Shown one piece after another: positions 34,018-41,366 of a DNA stretch of 43,821 bases. Every line of letters begins with the position of its first letter. Position 1 is the stretch's first letter. The notes beneath the pieces are model-generated. The model saw only the letters and a program-made list of their open reading frames with translations, did not search any database and was not told the DNA's origin. Source of the stretch: Candidatus Aenigmatarchaeota archaeon (lineage in GTDB: Archaea > Aenigmatarchaeota > Aenigmatarchaeia > GW2011-AR5 > JAHLMP01). The stretch covers positions 1 to 43,821 of the forward strand of contig JAHLMP010000007.1 in NCBI GenBank assembly GCA_018920315.1, read 5' to 3'. The position numbers and the translations under genes were made by a program.

Positions 34018-34959
34018 ATGACTATGATGGAAATAACAATATTGGGCACAACTGCAGCTGTCCCAACAAGGAAAAGAAATCATCCAGCAATATATTTAAG
34101 ATATGTCGGAAGAAAAGAGCAGTGTATTTTGTTTGATTGTGGTGAAGGTACTCAAAGGCAAATATTATTAAGCAATCTTAATTTCATGAGGATAGACCAT
34201 ATATTCATAACACATTGGCATGCTGACCACTTTGCCGGATTGTTAGGAATTTTTGAAACGATGTCCTTAGAAAAAAGAAAAAAACCTTTGTTTGTATATG
34301 GACCAGAAGCAGAAAAGCATATAAAAATATTATTAAACGCTGGTTATGGACATAAAGGATTTGAAATAGTTGCAAAAGATATTCCATTAACAAAAGATTA
34401 TAAAGTCTATGAAGAGGATGAATTTTTTATTATTTCAACGCCTGTTCAGCACGGAATTCCAAGTGTTGCCTATGCGTTTGTTGAGAAGGATAGAGTAAAA
34501 GTTGATAAAAATAAAGCAATAGCTATGGGTCTTCCTGAAAAAGGTAAAATATATGACAAATTGAAAAAAGAAGGTTTACTGAATTATAAAGGAAAGAAAA
34601 TTCATATTGATGATATTTCTTATATAGAAAGGGGTAAAAAGGTTGTTTACTCTGGTGATACAAAGCTTTGCAAAAATCTAATAGATATTTTACAAGAAGC
34701 TGATTTAGCTATACTTGATTGCACATATTTCAATAATGGAAAATTAAAAGAAAAGATTGAAGGAAGATTTCACATGTCTTTAAGTGATATAATTAAAATT
34801 TTAGATGTAACAAGAGCGAGAATTGTTTTAACTCATATAAGTAGAAGATATCAAAATTATAAAGAGCTTGAAAATATTATTAATGAAAAAATAGAAGATA
34901 AGACCCAATATAGAGATAGAATAATTATAGCAAGAGATCTTCTAAAAATTACGCTTTAG
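34018..34959 (+). CDS. rnz: Ribonuclease Z (tRNA 3'-end endonuclease)
   Basis: A metallo-beta-lactamase nuclease that cuts tRNA precursors after the discriminator base. 313 residues with GTTAAVPTRKRNHPAIYL at the N-terminus, the zinc motif THWHADHFAGLLG (H66, H68, D70, H71), PVQHGIPSVAYAF, VVYSGDTKLC and LTHISRRYQ near the end. Important here because both tRNAs in the window lack an encoded CCA. In-frame ATGs at 34024 and 34027 are equally plausible starts. Its stop directly abuts the minD stop on the other strand (TAGCTA). Confidence 0.93.
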   Translation: MTMMEITILGTTAAVPTRKRNHPAIYLRYVGRKEQCILFDCGEGTQRQILLSNLNFMRIDHIFITHWHADHFAGLLGIFETMSLEKRKKPLFVYGPEAEKHIKILLNAGYGHKGFEIVAKDIPLTKDYKVYEEDEFFIISTPVQHGIPSVAYAFVEKDRVKVDKNKAIAMGLPEKGKIYDKLKKEGLLNYKGKKIHIDDISYIERGKKVVYSGDTKLCKNLIDILQEADLAILDCTYFNNGKLKEKIEGRFHMSLSDIIKILDVTRARIVLTHISRRYQNYKELENIINEKIEDKTQYRDRIIIARDLLKITL

Positions 34960-35724
34960 CTAAAAGAAATATTTTGAGAAAATTCTTCTATACCAAGGTA
35001 TATTTAAATTACTTATAGGTATTCCTGAAATAATTCTTGCAAGTTTTCTAAACTCATAACTATTATATGAATATGGTTTATATTGTATTATAGATAAACG
35101 TTGATTAATTGCCTTTTTTATATTTTCGTCTTCCATTATTCTTGCCAATATAGGTAGCTCTATCAGACTTGTTATCTCTTCTTCTCTCATCTCATGTTTC
35201 TTTCTTGATATGCGATTAAGCACGATTCCTCTTGTTTCTATTCCCATCTCTTCTGTTATTTTATGGATTTTTAGTGCATCCAATATAGCAGGAAGCTCTG
35301 GGTTTGTAACAATTAATACTTCATCACTATTTTCTATAGCAGCTAAAGCTTCTCTTCCTATACCAGCTGCAGCATCTATTAAAATTATATCTGTACTTCC
35401 GAAAAGACCTAATAATACCTGAGATAATCTTCTTGGATCTATTCCTTTCAGATGCTCAACACTTAAGCCTGCTGGCACTATCTTTAATCCGGAGTCATGC
35501 TCATATACTGCATCCATTATTTCCACTTTTCCTTTTAGTACATCGTGCAATGTATTGGGAAATGATGGAATTCCTAAATGCAAACCAAGGTTTGGAGTAG
35601 TTAAATTACCATCAATTAAAGTTACATCTTTTCCTATCTCTAATAAAGCCATACCTAAATTGGCCGTGACCATTGTTTTACCTACGCCACCCTTTCCAGA
35701 AACAATAGTAATAATCTTAGTCAT
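34960..35724 (-). CDS. minD: MinD/ParA-type ATPase
   Basis: 254 residues. A deviant Walker A SGKGGVGKTMVTANLG (about 9-24), TLIDGNLTTPNLGLHLG switch region, IILIDAAAGIG (Walker B-type) and VTNPELPAILDALK mark it as the archaeal MinD branch. Members position cell-division, archaellum or chemosensory machinery. No archaellum or division genes are adjacent, so its role is open. The C-terminal end is basic (IPWYRRIFSKYFF) and could be a weak membrane-targeting helix. Confidence 0.88.
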   Translation of the reverse strand: MTKIITIVSGKGGVGKTMVTANLGMALLEIGKDVTLIDGNLTTPNLGLHLGIPSFPNTLHDVLKGKVEIMDAVYEHDSGLKIVPAGLSVEHLKGIDPRRLSQVLLGLFGSTDIILIDAAAGIGREALAAIENSDEVLIVTNPELPAILDALKIHKITEEMGIETRGIVLNRISRKKHEMREEEITSLIELPILARIMEDENIKKAINQRLSIIQYKPYSYNSYEFRKLARIISGIPISNLNIPWYRRIFSKYFF

Positions 35725-35802
35725 ATAATTATTTTTACTGTTTGGTTATTTAAATATGATTTAAAAAATATGAAAATTTTCATTTAGAAAAAATCTCTAA
35801 AA

Positions 35803-35917
35803 TGGGCGTGCGAGGATTCGAACCCCGGACCCCCAGCTTGCTTCGTTCTCATCATTTATCAGAGCTTCTATGTTTACATAGAAGGCTGGTGCTCTATCCA
35901 AGCTGAGCTACACGCCC
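35803..35917 (-). tRNA. tRNA-Arg(TCT) with 40-nt intron at 37/38
   Basis: Acceptor GGGCGTG/CACGCCC, D arm GCTC-AGCTTGGATA-GAGC, anticodon stem CCAGC/GCTGG and loop CTTCTA|A give anticodon TCT. The T arm is CGGGG-TTCGAAT-CCTCG with discriminator A; no CCA is encoded. The intron spans 35878-35839. A canonical bulge-helix-bulge fits: central helix CTTC/GAAG with perfect pairing, bulges TA|T and CA|A. Confidence 0.95.
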
Positions 35918-35936
35918 AAATCTTTTATTCATATTA

Positions 35937-35947
35937 TTTATTAAAAT
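35937..35947 (-). promoter_or_regulatory. TATA box of tRNA-Arg, about 26 nt before mature 5' end
   Basis: On the minus strand TTTTAATAAAT is centred about 25-26 nt before G1 of the tRNA. This would start transcription at or next to the mature 5' end, leaving little or no leader to trim, as in Nanoarchaeum. Confidence 0.45.
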
Positions 35948-36009
35948 TTTTAAGAATTCTATTATATAACTACGCTCAATTCATTACTCTATACTTAAGT
36001 AAAGATTTG

Positions 36010-37143
36010 TTAATCGAATCTCAATTGCTTATATTCTCTTGTATCTAAATCTATGATTACTGGCCTAAAATCTGCTAATAAAGAGCCTGCATTTACAATC
36101 GTAATACATTTATAATTTATTATCTCTGGTTCGTGCGTATATCCACAGGCTACAATATCTGGTACCTCATTCAATGTTAGATAATCTTCCTCAAATATTA
36201 TCCTTGATTTTCCAAGATACCTCTTCTTTAGCATAGAAATGTCAAATCTATGTATTAATAATATCTTGATATTGTTTATCTCTATCATGCTTGGATTGCT
36301 GAGCGATATTATAATATCATTTCCATTTATTTCAAGTGGTAAGGAAGGATATGTATTATCGTCTACTTCTCCAGGAATTAAAAATATAACCTTATCTCTT
36401 ATTTTTCTAAACATTTCTATGAATTTTTCTTTTTTTCCAATATCCCCTATAACAATTAAGAATTTTATATCGCTTTTTTCAAAAAAATCTATAAATTTTT
36501 CTAATCTTTCAAGCGGGGCTTCGTCTAAATGCAAATCAGAAATTATTGCAATCTTGCCATAGCCTTTAGAAGGTTCTCTGATAGGAACATCTGGATACAA
36601 AATTTCCTTTCCTATAAAATAATTTTCAGAGTATAGGTTTGATGTTACACAAGCTAGGACTATATCATCTATCTGAATATCCTTTGGGATTGCTTCATTA
36701 TCGAAAACAAATTCCTTAGAGCCAGAGAAATCTTCAAGTGCTATTTTTGTTTTGTTATCAAAAGATTCTATATCAATTACCCTTCCTATTATATATGCTA
36801 GCTTTCTATGTTTTATGTTTTCTATGGAAACAAAATCCTTTTGAAACTTGTTTATTATTATATTTTTCATTTTCTCAAATTTAGAAGCGTAAAACTTTGT
36901 AAATATTTCAGGAGTAAGTTCTGTCGGCTTTGATGTTATATTCATTATTATCTTTACCTTATTTTGCATGTTTTCGAGCGTTATATCTTCTTTTGTTAAT
37001 AGTATCCTATCTTTTTTAGAAAGTTTTTCTAAAATCTTTGTAATATCATCTAAATTTGTCAAAACTTCTAAAGCCTCTGGTGTAAGCAATTTCTCTTTTA
37101 ATAAAAACTTTTCTACTATTTCTTTTTTTGTTAGTTTAACCAT
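36010..37143 (-). CDS. polB: DNA polymerase D small subunit DP1 (degenerate phosphoesterase)
   Basis: 377 residues: an OB-fold region (about 120-185) followed by a calcineurin-like phosphoesterase domain (about 195-360). Motif I is kept (ISDLHLDE), but others are altered. GDIGKKE lacks the second Asp of GDxxD, PGEVDD replaces GNHD, and GYTHEP replaces GHxH; a His in LLIHRFD remains. Proofreading 3'-5' exonuclease activity is therefore doubtful, as in eukaryotic B subunits. Shorter than the ~600 residues of euryarchaeal DP1. ATG 37143 is chosen because TATAAAA lies about 28 nt before it. Next to orc1/cdc6 as in Thermococcales. Confidence 0.85.
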   Translation of the reverse strand: MVKLTKKEIVEKFLLKEKLLTPEALEVLTNLDDITKILEKLSKKDRILLTKEDITLENMQNKVKIIMNITSKPTELTPEIFTKFYASKFEKMKNIIINKFQKDFVSIENIKHRKLAYIIGRVIDIESFDNKTKIALEDFSGSKEFVFDNEAIPKDIQIDDIVLACVTSNLYSENYFIGKEILYPDVPIREPSKGYGKIAIISDLHLDEAPLERLEKFIDFFEKSDIKFLIVIGDIGKKEKFIEMFRKIRDKVIFLIPGEVDDNTYPSLPLEINGNDIIISLSNPSMIEINNIKILLIHRFDISMLKKRYLGKSRIIFEEDYLTLNEVPDIVACGYTHEPEIINYKCITIVNAGSLLADFRPVIIDLDTREYKQLRFD

Positions 37144-37341
37144 ATAAGAATTTTGTAAAATCAATTTTATAATATTAATCTCAATTTTTGTTTTTGTAGT
37201 CAAATCAATTTTTTGAAGTAATTGACCTTTTATTTGAAATGGTATAGTTTTATTTTTAAAATAATGTTTTTCTTTATTACCAATTATAACCTTCTTTGCT
37301 AATATAATCTTTTCTTCAATTCCGCTCCTACACTTATAAAT

Positions 37342-38571
37342 TTATTTGAAATTGGCATATATATTTCTTTTTACATGATCTAAAATCTCTTTTGGTATAG
37401 AAAGCTCTATCTCTCTTGTTCTTCCATATCTTCCTTTTGATATAACTTTTGCTTCTATTATTCCGAACGTTTCTAATTCATTTAAAATATCACTTATCCT
37501 TCTCTGCGTCAAAATACGCAAACCATTTTTTCTACATAGCTCTCTGTATTTTATAATAATCTCGCCTGTCATCACGCTATTTTTATTTTCTGTTAGCTTA
37601 AGAATAGAATGTAGCACAGCTTGCGATTGTTTAGGAAGTGACTTTATAGCTTCTAAAACACAATCTACACTAATCTTCTCTTCTGCCATATCTACATGCT
37701 CCTCTTTTATCTCTGAGGCTCCCACTCTCTCTGCTATCTCACCAGCAACTCTTAAAAGGTCTATCGCCCTTCTAGCATCTCCATGCTCTTGGGCTGCTAT
37801 TGCAGCACATTTTGCTATTACCTCTTCTGAAATTTTATAAAAAGCTAGCTCTGCCCTTTGCATCAATATATCCTTAAGTTGCATTGCATTATATGGTTTA
37901 AATAGTATCTCTTCTTCTCCTAAGCTAGATTTTACTCTTATATCCAAACTATTGCTAAATGTTAAACTATTGGTAATGCCGATGAGCGATATTCTAGCTT
38001 GTTCGAGATCTGCTCTTGTAATATTGTATAAGAACTCATCGCCTATTTTTCTTACTAATGCGTCTATCTCGTCAAGAACAATTATTATTGTCTGATCTTT
38101 CTTATCTACCTCTTCAAAAAACTTTTTATAAAGAATTTCGGTTGGCAATCCTGTTTCAGGAACCTTTATATTAAAGGATTCTAAGATTTGGCTTAATACT
38201 CTATATTCTGTATCCGCTGTCTTCTTCATTTTACAATTTAGATATATTATTTTTATGAGTTTAGCATCATGCTTCTTGGCCACATTTTCAAGCTGAGTCA
38301 AAACTTGTCTAACACAGACCGTTTTACCTGTCCCGACACCTCCATATACAAATATATTACTAGGTTTATAGCCCTTTATAGCAGGTGCTAAAATAGAAGA
38401 AAGTTGCATAAGCTCATAATCCCTATGTAATATTCTCTCTGGAAAATATGAATGGTATAGAACGCTTTTATCTTTGAATATAGAATTTGATTGTAAATAT
38501 CTTTCAAATATTTCGCTAACATTCTTTTCTATACCTTCTCCATTATAGAATATTAAGCTTGCTTGTTTCAT
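37342..38571 (-). CDS. cdc6: Orc1/Cdc6 replication initiator
   Basis: An AAA+ origin-binding protein and MCM loader. About 409 residues with FVYGGVGTGKTVCVRQVL (Walker A, ~74-91), IIIVLDEIDALV (Walker B), sensor-1 GITNSLTFSNSLD, sensor-2 GDARRAIDLLRVAG, and a C-terminal winged helix (GEIIIKYRELCRKNGLRILTQRRISDILNEL). ATG 38571 (MKQASLIFYN) is preferred over 38610: GGAG lies just upstream, and the TATA element at ~38625 would start transcription near 38598, beyond the longer start. Faces away from a repeat-rich spacer likely to be the origin. Confidence 0.93.
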   Translation of the reverse strand: MKQASLIFYNGEGIEKNVSEIFERYLQSNSIFKDKSVLYHSYFPERILHRDYELMQLSSILAPAIKGYKPSNIFVYGGVGTGKTVCVRQVLTQLENVAKKHDAKLIKIIYLNCKMKKTADTEYRVLSQILESFNIKVPETGLPTEILYKKFFEEVDKKDQTIIIVLDEIDALVRKIGDEFLYNITRADLEQARISLIGITNSLTFSNSLDIRVKSSLGEEEILFKPYNAMQLKDILMQRAELAFYKISEEVIAKCAAIAAQEHGDARRAIDLLRVAGEIAERVGASEIKEEHVDMAEEKISVDCVLEAIKSLPKQSQAVLHSILKLTENKNSVMTGEIIIKYRELCRKNGLRILTQRRISDILNELETFGIIEAKVISKGRYGRTREIELSIPKEILDHVKRNIYANFK

Positions 38572-38684
38572 GGTATATCTCCATGCGAAGAAGAGGTCAT
38601 GATACATCATTGTCTTTCCAAATATTTAAACTTTTCTCCACTGGAAAATAAGGTATTAAAAATATTTATTACAAATAACAAACC

Positions 38685-38708
38685 ACACCCCTTAAATTCT
38701 TATGGAAA
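38685..38708 (-). repeat. Origin-box-like repeat copy 1
   Basis: Minus-strand reading TTTCCATAAGAATTTAAGGG, continuing to GTGT, is inverted relative to copies 2 and 3 and shares the core ATAAGAA...AAGGGG. Confidence 0.5.
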
Positions 38709-38740
38709 TTTTTATTATTTTAGATAAACAAAAAATAACA

Positions 38741-38764
38741 TTGTTATAAGAAATTTAGGTGTAT
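38741..38764 (+). repeat. Origin-box-like repeat copy 2
   Basis: TTATAAGAAATTTAGGTGTA, the most diverged G-tract (AGGTG) of the three copies. Confidence 0.45.
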
Positions 38765-38800
38765 ATTTTTATTATTTGTTCGAAAACCTTCTCAATTTAC

Positions 38801-38825
38801 ATTTTCATAAGAAATAAAGGGGATT
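38801..38825 (+). repeat. Origin-box-like repeat copy 3
   Basis: CATAAGAAATAAAGGGGATT, in inverted orientation to copy 1 about 100 bp away. Confidence 0.5.
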
Positions 38826-38933
38826 CTGGGACAACCAAATTATAGGATTTTTATCTTATAGGCATTTTGTCTTTGTCAAAAGGTTTATCCCTATTATATA
38901 CTTTTTATTTCAAACCCTCATCAATAATCTAAT

Positions 38934-39353
38934 TTAAGAAGATCCCTCATCAATAACCTCAAACTTTAACCCATAATTTATAAATCCATCCTCACTTACA
39001 GACATCTTTCTAAAAACAGCTCTAACCCTTTTTCCAATCCTAATACTCTCTACTTTACCGATAATTTGGGATGTAAATAATACCCCTTCTCTCAGTTTTA
39101 TAATCCCAACTACATATGGTTTTTGATACTCGAAGCCTTCTGGAGCAGTGTTTAATATTGTAAAAGAGTATATTTCTCCTTCTCCTGAGAATTCATATTC
39201 TTTCATTCTTCCTTTTCTTCTACAATTTGGGCAAATTATTCGAGGAGGCATAAACATGCTTTTGCAATTTTCGCATAGGCTACCTATAAGTCTGTATCTA
39301 TTTTTTATTATTCTTCTTGCAACAGGTATCGAGGATATTGGAGATAAAGGCAT
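38934..39353 (-). CDS. DUF35 zinc-ribbon/OB-fold protein, thiolase partner
   Basis: 139 residues: a zinc ribbon CENCKSMFMPPRIICPNC (about residues 27-44) and an OB-fold beginning GEGEIYSFTILNTAPEGFEYQKPYVVGIIKL. In archaea this family scaffolds acetyl-CoA thiolase with HMG-CoA synthase, channelling acetoacetyl-CoA into the mevalonate pathway. Directly downstream of the thiolase gene with a 7-nt gap, supporting that role. HMG-CoA synthase itself is not in the window. Confidence 0.88.
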   Translation of the reverse strand: MPLSPISSIPVARRIIKNRYRLIGSLCENCKSMFMPPRIICPNCRRKGRMKEYEFSGEGEIYSFTILNTAPEGFEYQKPYVVGIIKLREGVLFTSQIIGKVESIRIGKRVRAVFRKMSVSEDGFINYGLKFEVIDEGSS

Positions 39354-39360
39354 GGCTATC

Positions 39361-40506
39361 TCACCCTTTTATACTATCTTTAGATCCAAGGATTGTGACA
39401 ACACATGTAGAGCCAGAGCCACCAACATTTTGTGCAAGCCCATACTTTCCTTTCTCTCTTAAAATTCTGGTTAAGTCGCAAAGCTGTCTTATTCCTGTAG
39501 CTCCAACAGGATGTCCTATTGCTTTTAATCCTCCTGTCGAATTAACCTTTACAACCTCATTTATTCCGTTTTTTTCTACGAATTTTCCTCCTTCTCCCTT
39601 TTCACAGAAGCCAAGATCTTCGATTGCAAGTATCTCGTTTATAGAAAAACAATCATGAACTTCTGCATACTCTATATCTTTTGCAGATATTTTAGCTTGT
39701 GAATAAGCTTTTCTCGCTGCAATAATTGTAGAATCAAACCTAGTTAATGATTTTCTATCATGCAAGGCAAGAGGCGCAGAAGCTTGGCCGACACCCAATA
39801 CCCAAATAGGGTTCTCTATTTTTAATCTCTTTATCGCTTCTTCACTCGCTAATATAATTGCTGCAGCACCATCTGTAATAGGTGAGCAATCCAATAAATG
39901 TAAAGGATCGCTTATAATAGGAGAAGATAATACATCTTCTACTGTTATTTCTTGTCTAAATTGAGCATACTCATTTTTTAGTGCATTTTTATGATTATTT
40001 ACGCTAACTAATGCAAGCTGCTCTTGGGTTGTTCCAAATTCATGCATATGCCTTCTCGCAATCAAAGCATATAAACCAGCGAAAGTAAGGCCTACGAAAC
40101 CCTCCCATTCCTGATCTCCAGCACTCATTAATGCATTCAATGCTCCGGCATCTACGATATCTGTCATCTTTTCAGCTCCGGCAGCCATTACAATATCATG
40201 CTGTCCAGATAAAATTGAAAGGTAAGCATTTCTAAATGCCACTGAGCCAGAAGCGCAAGCAGCTTCGCATCTTATGCTAGGTATTGGATTTAGCCCAGCC
40301 ATATCGGCTGCTAATGCAGCTAAATGCTCCTGCGAGGTAAATATTCCAGACATATTGCCTATATACAATGCTTCAATTTCTTTTCCTTCTATTTTTGCAT
40401 CTTCTATTGCCTTTATCCCAGCTTCTATAGCTAAGTCCCTTAAAGATTTTGTCCACTCTTCTCCAAATTTTGTTTGTCCTACTCCAATAATTGCAATCTT
40501 TCTCAT
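39361..40506 (-). CDS. Acetyl-CoA C-acetyltransferase (SCP2-type archaeal thiolase)
   Basis: 381 residues. Condenses two acetyl-CoA into acetoacetyl-CoA for isoprenoid synthesis. Motifs: the nucleophilic cysteine loop RCEAACASGSVAF (around residue 85), EVHDCFSINEILAIEDLGF, NSTGGLKAIGHPVGATG with the catalytic His, and AQNVGGSGSTCVV at the C-terminus. This is the SCP2-like lineage found in archaeal mevalonate operons. Probably co-transcribed with the DUF35 gene. Confidence 0.92.
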   Translation of the reverse strand: MRKIAIIGVGQTKFGEEWTKSLRDLAIEAGIKAIEDAKIEGKEIEALYIGNMSGIFTSQEHLAALAADMAGLNPIPSIRCEAACASGSVAFRNAYLSILSGQHDIVMAAGAEKMTDIVDAGALNALMSAGDQEWEGFVGLTFAGLYALIARRHMHEFGTTQEQLALVSVNNHKNALKNEYAQFRQEITVEDVLSSPIISDPLHLLDCSPITDGAAAIILASEEAIKRLKIENPIWVLGVGQASAPLALHDRKSLTRFDSTIIAARKAYSQAKISAKDIEYAEVHDCFSINEILAIEDLGFCEKGEGGKFVEKNGINEVVKVNSTGGLKAIGHPVGATGIRQLCDLTRILREKGKYGLAQNVGGSGSTCVVTILGSKDSIKG

Positions 40507-40585
40507 GAATCCTCATTAGTAATCAATATAGTTAAGTATATAAACCCATTTCTATTAAATTCGACAATTTATAAATTATTATAGA

Positions 40586-40606
40586 TTTCTATCCACTCAA
40601 TAGAAA
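40586..40606. repeat. Perfect 7-bp inverted repeat (hairpin)
   Basis: TTTCTAT-CCACTCA-ATAGAAA lies between the divergent thiolase and deaminase genes. It could be an operator or RNA hairpin; role unknown. Confidence 0.35.
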
Positions 40607-40726
40607 AACCATGGAAAAGAAAGGCTAAATTTTTATATTTCTCGAACTCATGTTTCGCTGAAAGTATTCAAGAGAGCATTTTATTGTTTTCTTAAAAATA
40701 AATAATTTGAGAGAAAGGTTAAGTGT

Positions 40727-41236
40727 ATGGATAAAAATAATAGACCATCAAAAGAAGAATACTATCTTGAGATTGCTAAAGCAGTAAGTAAAAGATCACC
40801 TTGTATAAGAAGAAGATACGGAGCAATAATAGTAAAAGATGATACAATAGTTTCTACAGGATATAATGGACCAGCAAGAAAGGTTTTGAATTGTTATGAA
40901 ATAGGTTGTATAAAAGATGCTCTTAATCTTCCTCATGGCTCAAGTTATGAGCTTTGTCCAGGTGTGCATGCAGAAGAAAATGCTGTTGTCAATGCTGCCC
41001 GCTCCGGGGCAAATGTTTTAGGAGGTGTTTTATATATCTATGGAGAAAACACAAAAGATAATGAAATAGTAGAGGCAATCCCTTGTAATAGATGTAAAAG
41101 AATTTTGATAAATGCAGGAATAGAAGAGGTTGTGATGAAAACTATCAGTGGAATAAAGAAAATAAAGGTTAGCGAATGGATCAAGGAAGATAGTGAAAAT
41201 TATATTAAAATTTGGAATTCAAGAAAAGAGAAATAA
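40727..41236 (+). CDS. Deoxycytidylate (dCMP) deaminase-like zinc enzyme
   Basis: 169-residue cytidine-deaminase-fold protein, likely converting dCMP to dUMP for thymidylate synthesis. It has STGYNGPARKVLNC near the N-terminal half, the zinc/proton-shuttle motif HAEENAVVNAA and PCNRCKRILINAGIEEVV (PCxxC). Typical of ComEB/dCMP deaminase family in length and motifs. Complements the ribonucleotide reductase in the window. Confidence 0.88.
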   Translation: MDKNNRPSKEEYYLEIAKAVSKRSPCIRRRYGAIIVKDDTIVSTGYNGPARKVLNCYEIGCIKDALNLPHGSSYELCPGVHAEENAVVNAARSGANVLGGVLYIYGENTKDNEIVEAIPCNRCKRILINAGIEEVVMKTISGIKKIKVSEWIKEDSENYIKIWNSRKEK

Positions 41237-41366
41237 ACCATTGGAAACCGGGTTTAAGGATGTTTAACATGTAAAAAAGTTTCTAATTTTCAAAACCATA
41301 AAATTTAAATTTTTAAAAACATAACATTTCGGTATATTTAGCTTATCTGTTTCGAAGGTGTAGATA

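Larger units (their letters stand above)
38611..38933. other. Probable replication origin (oriC) beside orc1/cdc6
   Basis: A 323-nt AT-rich non-coding spacer. It contains three copies of a ~20-bp element with the core ATAAGAAwTwwAGGkG (38685-38708 minus; 38741-38764 plus; 38801-38825 plus), plus TCCACTGGA (38637-38645). That last matches the dyad of archaeal origin recognition boxes (TTCCAGTGGA read on the minus strand). The G-rich end AAGGGG of the repeats also recalls ORB elements. AT-rich tracts lie between and beyond the repeats and could be the unwinding element. Confidence 0.6.

Noticed and set aside
39148-39658. Plus-strand frames over DUF35 and thiolase
   Set aside because: Antisense shadows; the minus-strand genes have clear family motifs.
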